NCBI GenBank assembly: GCA_023144115.1
Contig: JAGLGH010000064.1
Coordinates: 1 to 6,007, forward strand
Direction: 5' to 3'
Length of the DNA: 6,007 nucleotides
Source of the DNA: Nanobdellota archaeon
GTDB taxonomy: Archaea; Nanobdellota; Nanobdellia; Woesearchaeales; JAGLGH01
The notes beneath the pieces were generated by a model, which was given only the letters and a program-made list of their open reading frames with translations, was not told the origin of the DNA and made no database searches. How positions within the stretch are numbered: position 1 is the stretch's first letter; each line of letters starts with the position of its first letter. Shown here in pieces: positions 4,615 through 6,007 of this stretch. The position numbers and the translations under genes are program-made.

Positions 4615-5192
4615 AGATATCTTCAATCAGGCTTGCACTTTATTGCTTGTTGATTATTTTGATAAGCTGCATAGCATTCTTTTTAGTATCGAATGCATTA
4701 GAGATAATGATATTCTCAGGAGATTTATTCTATCATTCAATTCAATTTTGGCGTGTGTTGACATTTCCTTTTATCCATATCAGCCTTAGCCATCTTATCC
4801 AGAATATTGTTGCAATTTTAGTCATAACATTTCTTGCATATGAGGTGGATCTTGGAGTCAGAGAATATCTCGGCTCTTTCTTCACAGCATCAATATTCAT
4901 TGCATTAGTAGCTGGCCTTATTGTTTCGCATATGGCCATTGCCGGCCTTTCAATGGGGATTTATGCAATTATGGGTGCAGTTGCAATAAAAGGCTCAAAT
5001 TTTATTCCAAAAGCCATTATCATACCTTTATTTACAGTTTCACTTTTTATTGAACCACTGGCTTCCAGCTTCGATATAGCAGTCATTAAATCGACAATAT
5101 TTCATCTGCTGGGATTTATATTTGGCATGGTGTTCATAATTACAACAAAGAACATTATTATAAAGAAAAAAGTGCTTGCACATGCAGGTTAA
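4611..5192 (+). CDS. Rhomboid-family intramembrane serine protease
   Basis: A 193-aa membrane protein with about six hydrophobic helices, the size of the minimal rhomboid core. Family signatures: WRVLTFPFIHISLSHLIQN (47-65), matching 'WR..T..F.H....HL..N' with the oxyanion-side H61 and N65; GLSMG (112-116), the G-x-S nucleophile motif with S114; and HLLGFIFG (165-172), with general base H165 and the G-x-x-x-G-like packing of the last core helix. All expected active-site residues are present, so it is probably an active protease that cuts transmembrane segments. GGAGG (4599-4603) lies 7 nt before the ATG. It is last in a four-gene overlapping operon, so the co-encoded single-helix proteins are candidate substrates or partners (inference). 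Confidence 0.82.
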   Translation: MKISSIRLALYCLLIILISCIAFFLVSNALEIMIFSGDLFYHSIQFWRVLTFPFIHISLSHLIQNIVAILVITFLAYEVDLGVREYLGSFFTASIFIALVAGLIVSHMAIAGLSMGIYAIMGAVAIKGSNFIPKAIIIPLFTVSLFIEPLASSFDIAVIKSTIFHLLGFIFGMVFIITTKNIIIKKKVLAHAG

Positions 5193-5195
5193 AAT

Positions 5196-5237
5196 AAAAA
5201 GTTTGCCGTTAGCTTAAGATCAACTGCAAACTTTTTT
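5196..5237 (+). terminator. Strong hairpin terminator of the rhomboid operon
   Basis: AAAAAGTTTGC (5196-5206) and GCAAACTTTTT (5226-5236) are an 11-bp perfect inverted repeat with a 19-nt loop; GTT/AAC can pair inside the loop after one mismatch. The right arm ends in six T. It starts 3 nt after the rhomboid stop codon. Confidence 0.7.
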
Positions 5238-5241
5238 ATAT
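5232..5241 (+). promoter_or_regulatory. TATA box of the KaiC-like gene, overlapping the terminator
   Basis: TTTTTTATAT includes the T-tail of the hairpin. A start about 26 bp after its centre falls near 5263, just before GGAGG at 5265-5269 and 15 nt before the ATG, giving a very short leader. Confidence 0.5.
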
Positions 5242-5277
5242 GGAAAGCATAAATTAGAATCAACGGAGGTAATAAAG

Positions 5278-6003
5278 ATGAGTTTTATTGAATCAGGAAT
5301 AAAAGGGGTTGATGCCCTTCTTGGAGGAGGAATCCCAAAGGGCAGGACAATACTTGTTTCTGGAAGTTGTGGTACTGGGAAAAGCACATTCGCTGCGCAT
5401 TTTGTAAGTCAGGGATTTGCATCAGGAGAGAGCTCTGTCTATGTGACATTTGAAGAAGGCAAGAATAAGCTTATTGAAGATTTGAAAACACTAGGCATTG
5501 ATTTTGAAATTATGGAAAAAGCAGGGAAGCTAAAGCTCATTGGAGGTCCCATTGGCAATGTCAGATTCTTTAAGGATAAGACAAAGGCAAATGCAAGGGA
5601 TATAGCAGGAGAGATCAAAGAAGTTGTTCTGGAATCAAATGCTAAGAGGATTGTCATTGATTCGCTGAATCTTTTTCTCATGCTTTTTGATACAGACAGC
5701 GAGAGAAGGCAAGCGATGGCTGAACTCACTTCTGCTCTTGAAAAACTAAACTGCACAACTGTGATGACATGCGAAGTAAAAGAAGGGAAAAGAGATATCA
5801 GTTGGTATGGCTTTGAGGAATTTGTAGTAGATGGAGTAATATGCTTATACAGGATGCCATTTGAGAATATGTTTGAGAGAGCAGTTGCCATAATAAAGAT
5901 GAGAGGAAGAAAGCATTCTCCAAATGTTGTTGCAATGCAAATCAGAGACGACGGACTGCATGTATTCCCTACAAAAGCGCCATTCCATGAGATACTAGGA
6001 TAA
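5278..6003 (+). CDS. Single-domain KaiC-like RecA-superfamily ATPase
   Basis: A 241-aa protein of the archaeal KaiC-like group (COG0467). It opens with SGIKGVDALLGGGIPKG (6-22), the family's N-terminal signature. Walker A is GSCGTGKST (29-37), with Cys at a position often Pro or Ala. E58/E59 in TFEEGKNKL fit the KaiC catalytic glutamate pair. Walker B is RIVIDSL (123-129) with D127. KMRGRKHS (207-214) matches the C-terminal K-x-R...H-S segment contacting the neighbouring subunit's nucleotide, so an ATP-driven ring or filament is likely. Cyanobacterial KaiC has two such domains; archaeal single-domain forms are common, their roles mostly unknown (signalling or motility suggested for some). GGAGG (5265-5269) lies 8 nt before the ATG. 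It has its own promoter and is complete within the window. Confidence 0.85.
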   Translation: MSFIESGIKGVDALLGGGIPKGRTILVSGSCGTGKSTFAAHFVSQGFASGESSVYVTFEEGKNKLIEDLKTLGIDFEIMEKAGKLKLIGGPIGNVRFFKDKTKANARDIAGEIKEVVLESNAKRIVIDSLNLFLMLFDTDSERRQAMAELTSALEKLNCTTVMTCEVKEGKRDISWYGFEEFVVDGVICLYRMPFENMFERAVAIIKMRGRKHSPNVVAMQIRDDGLHVFPTKAPFHEILG

Positions 6004-6007
6004 TAAA

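Noticed and set aside
5439..5891. 150-codon open frame antisense to the KaiC-like gene
   Set aside because: Ser/Phe-rich shadow frame with no domain signature, opposite a clearly conserved ATPase.

Overview
The window looks archaeal. Evidence: TATA boxes (one with an A-rich BRE-like stretch directly upstream), T-run terminators, a single-domain KaiC-type ATPase, an Lrp/AsnC regulator, and a secreted COG1470-like Ig-type membrane protein. DNA is AT-rich and genes are tightly packed with GGAGG-type ribosome sites. A DPANN-like or other uncultured lineage is possible, but the sequence alone does not settle this. No rRNA, tRNA, CRISPR array, insertion sequence or integrase was seen.

Layout. 1-543 (+) is a small SAM methyltransferase. 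It converges, with a 3-bp gap, on a flavodoxin-like gene (547-1020, -), which lies downstream of an Lrp/AsnC-type regulator (1049-1648, -). The regulator is divergent from an aspartokinase-like gene (1970-2788, +). The 321 bp between their start codons hold a 9+3+9 palindrome in the regulator's leader, divergent TATA boxes embedded in a 10-bp inverted repeat, a strong BRE/TATA promoter, and a 36-codon ORF whose ATG lies where that promoter should start transcription.

A second unit (2964-5192, +) is a four-gene overlapping operon: a secreted, C-terminally anchored Ig-like protein, a two-TM 105-aa protein, a one-TM 48-aa protein, and a rhomboid-family protease with its catalytic residues intact. 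It ends in a hairpin terminator whose T-run is also the TATA box of the last gene, a KaiC-like ATPase (5278-6003, +).

Most interesting is the 36-codon ORF ahead of the aspartokinase-like gene. Nine of its codons 19-28 are Lys or Thr, the two classical end-product effectors of aspartokinase. The run abuts a potential hairpin followed by a T-rich stretch, while the kinase lacks the ACT domains that normally sense Lys/Thr. This is the geometry of leader-peptide attenuation, which to my knowledge is not an established mechanism in archaea. It is a hypothesis from sequence only. The second notable point is the overlapping Ig-protein / small membrane protein / rhomboid operon, a candidate membrane-proteolysis module.
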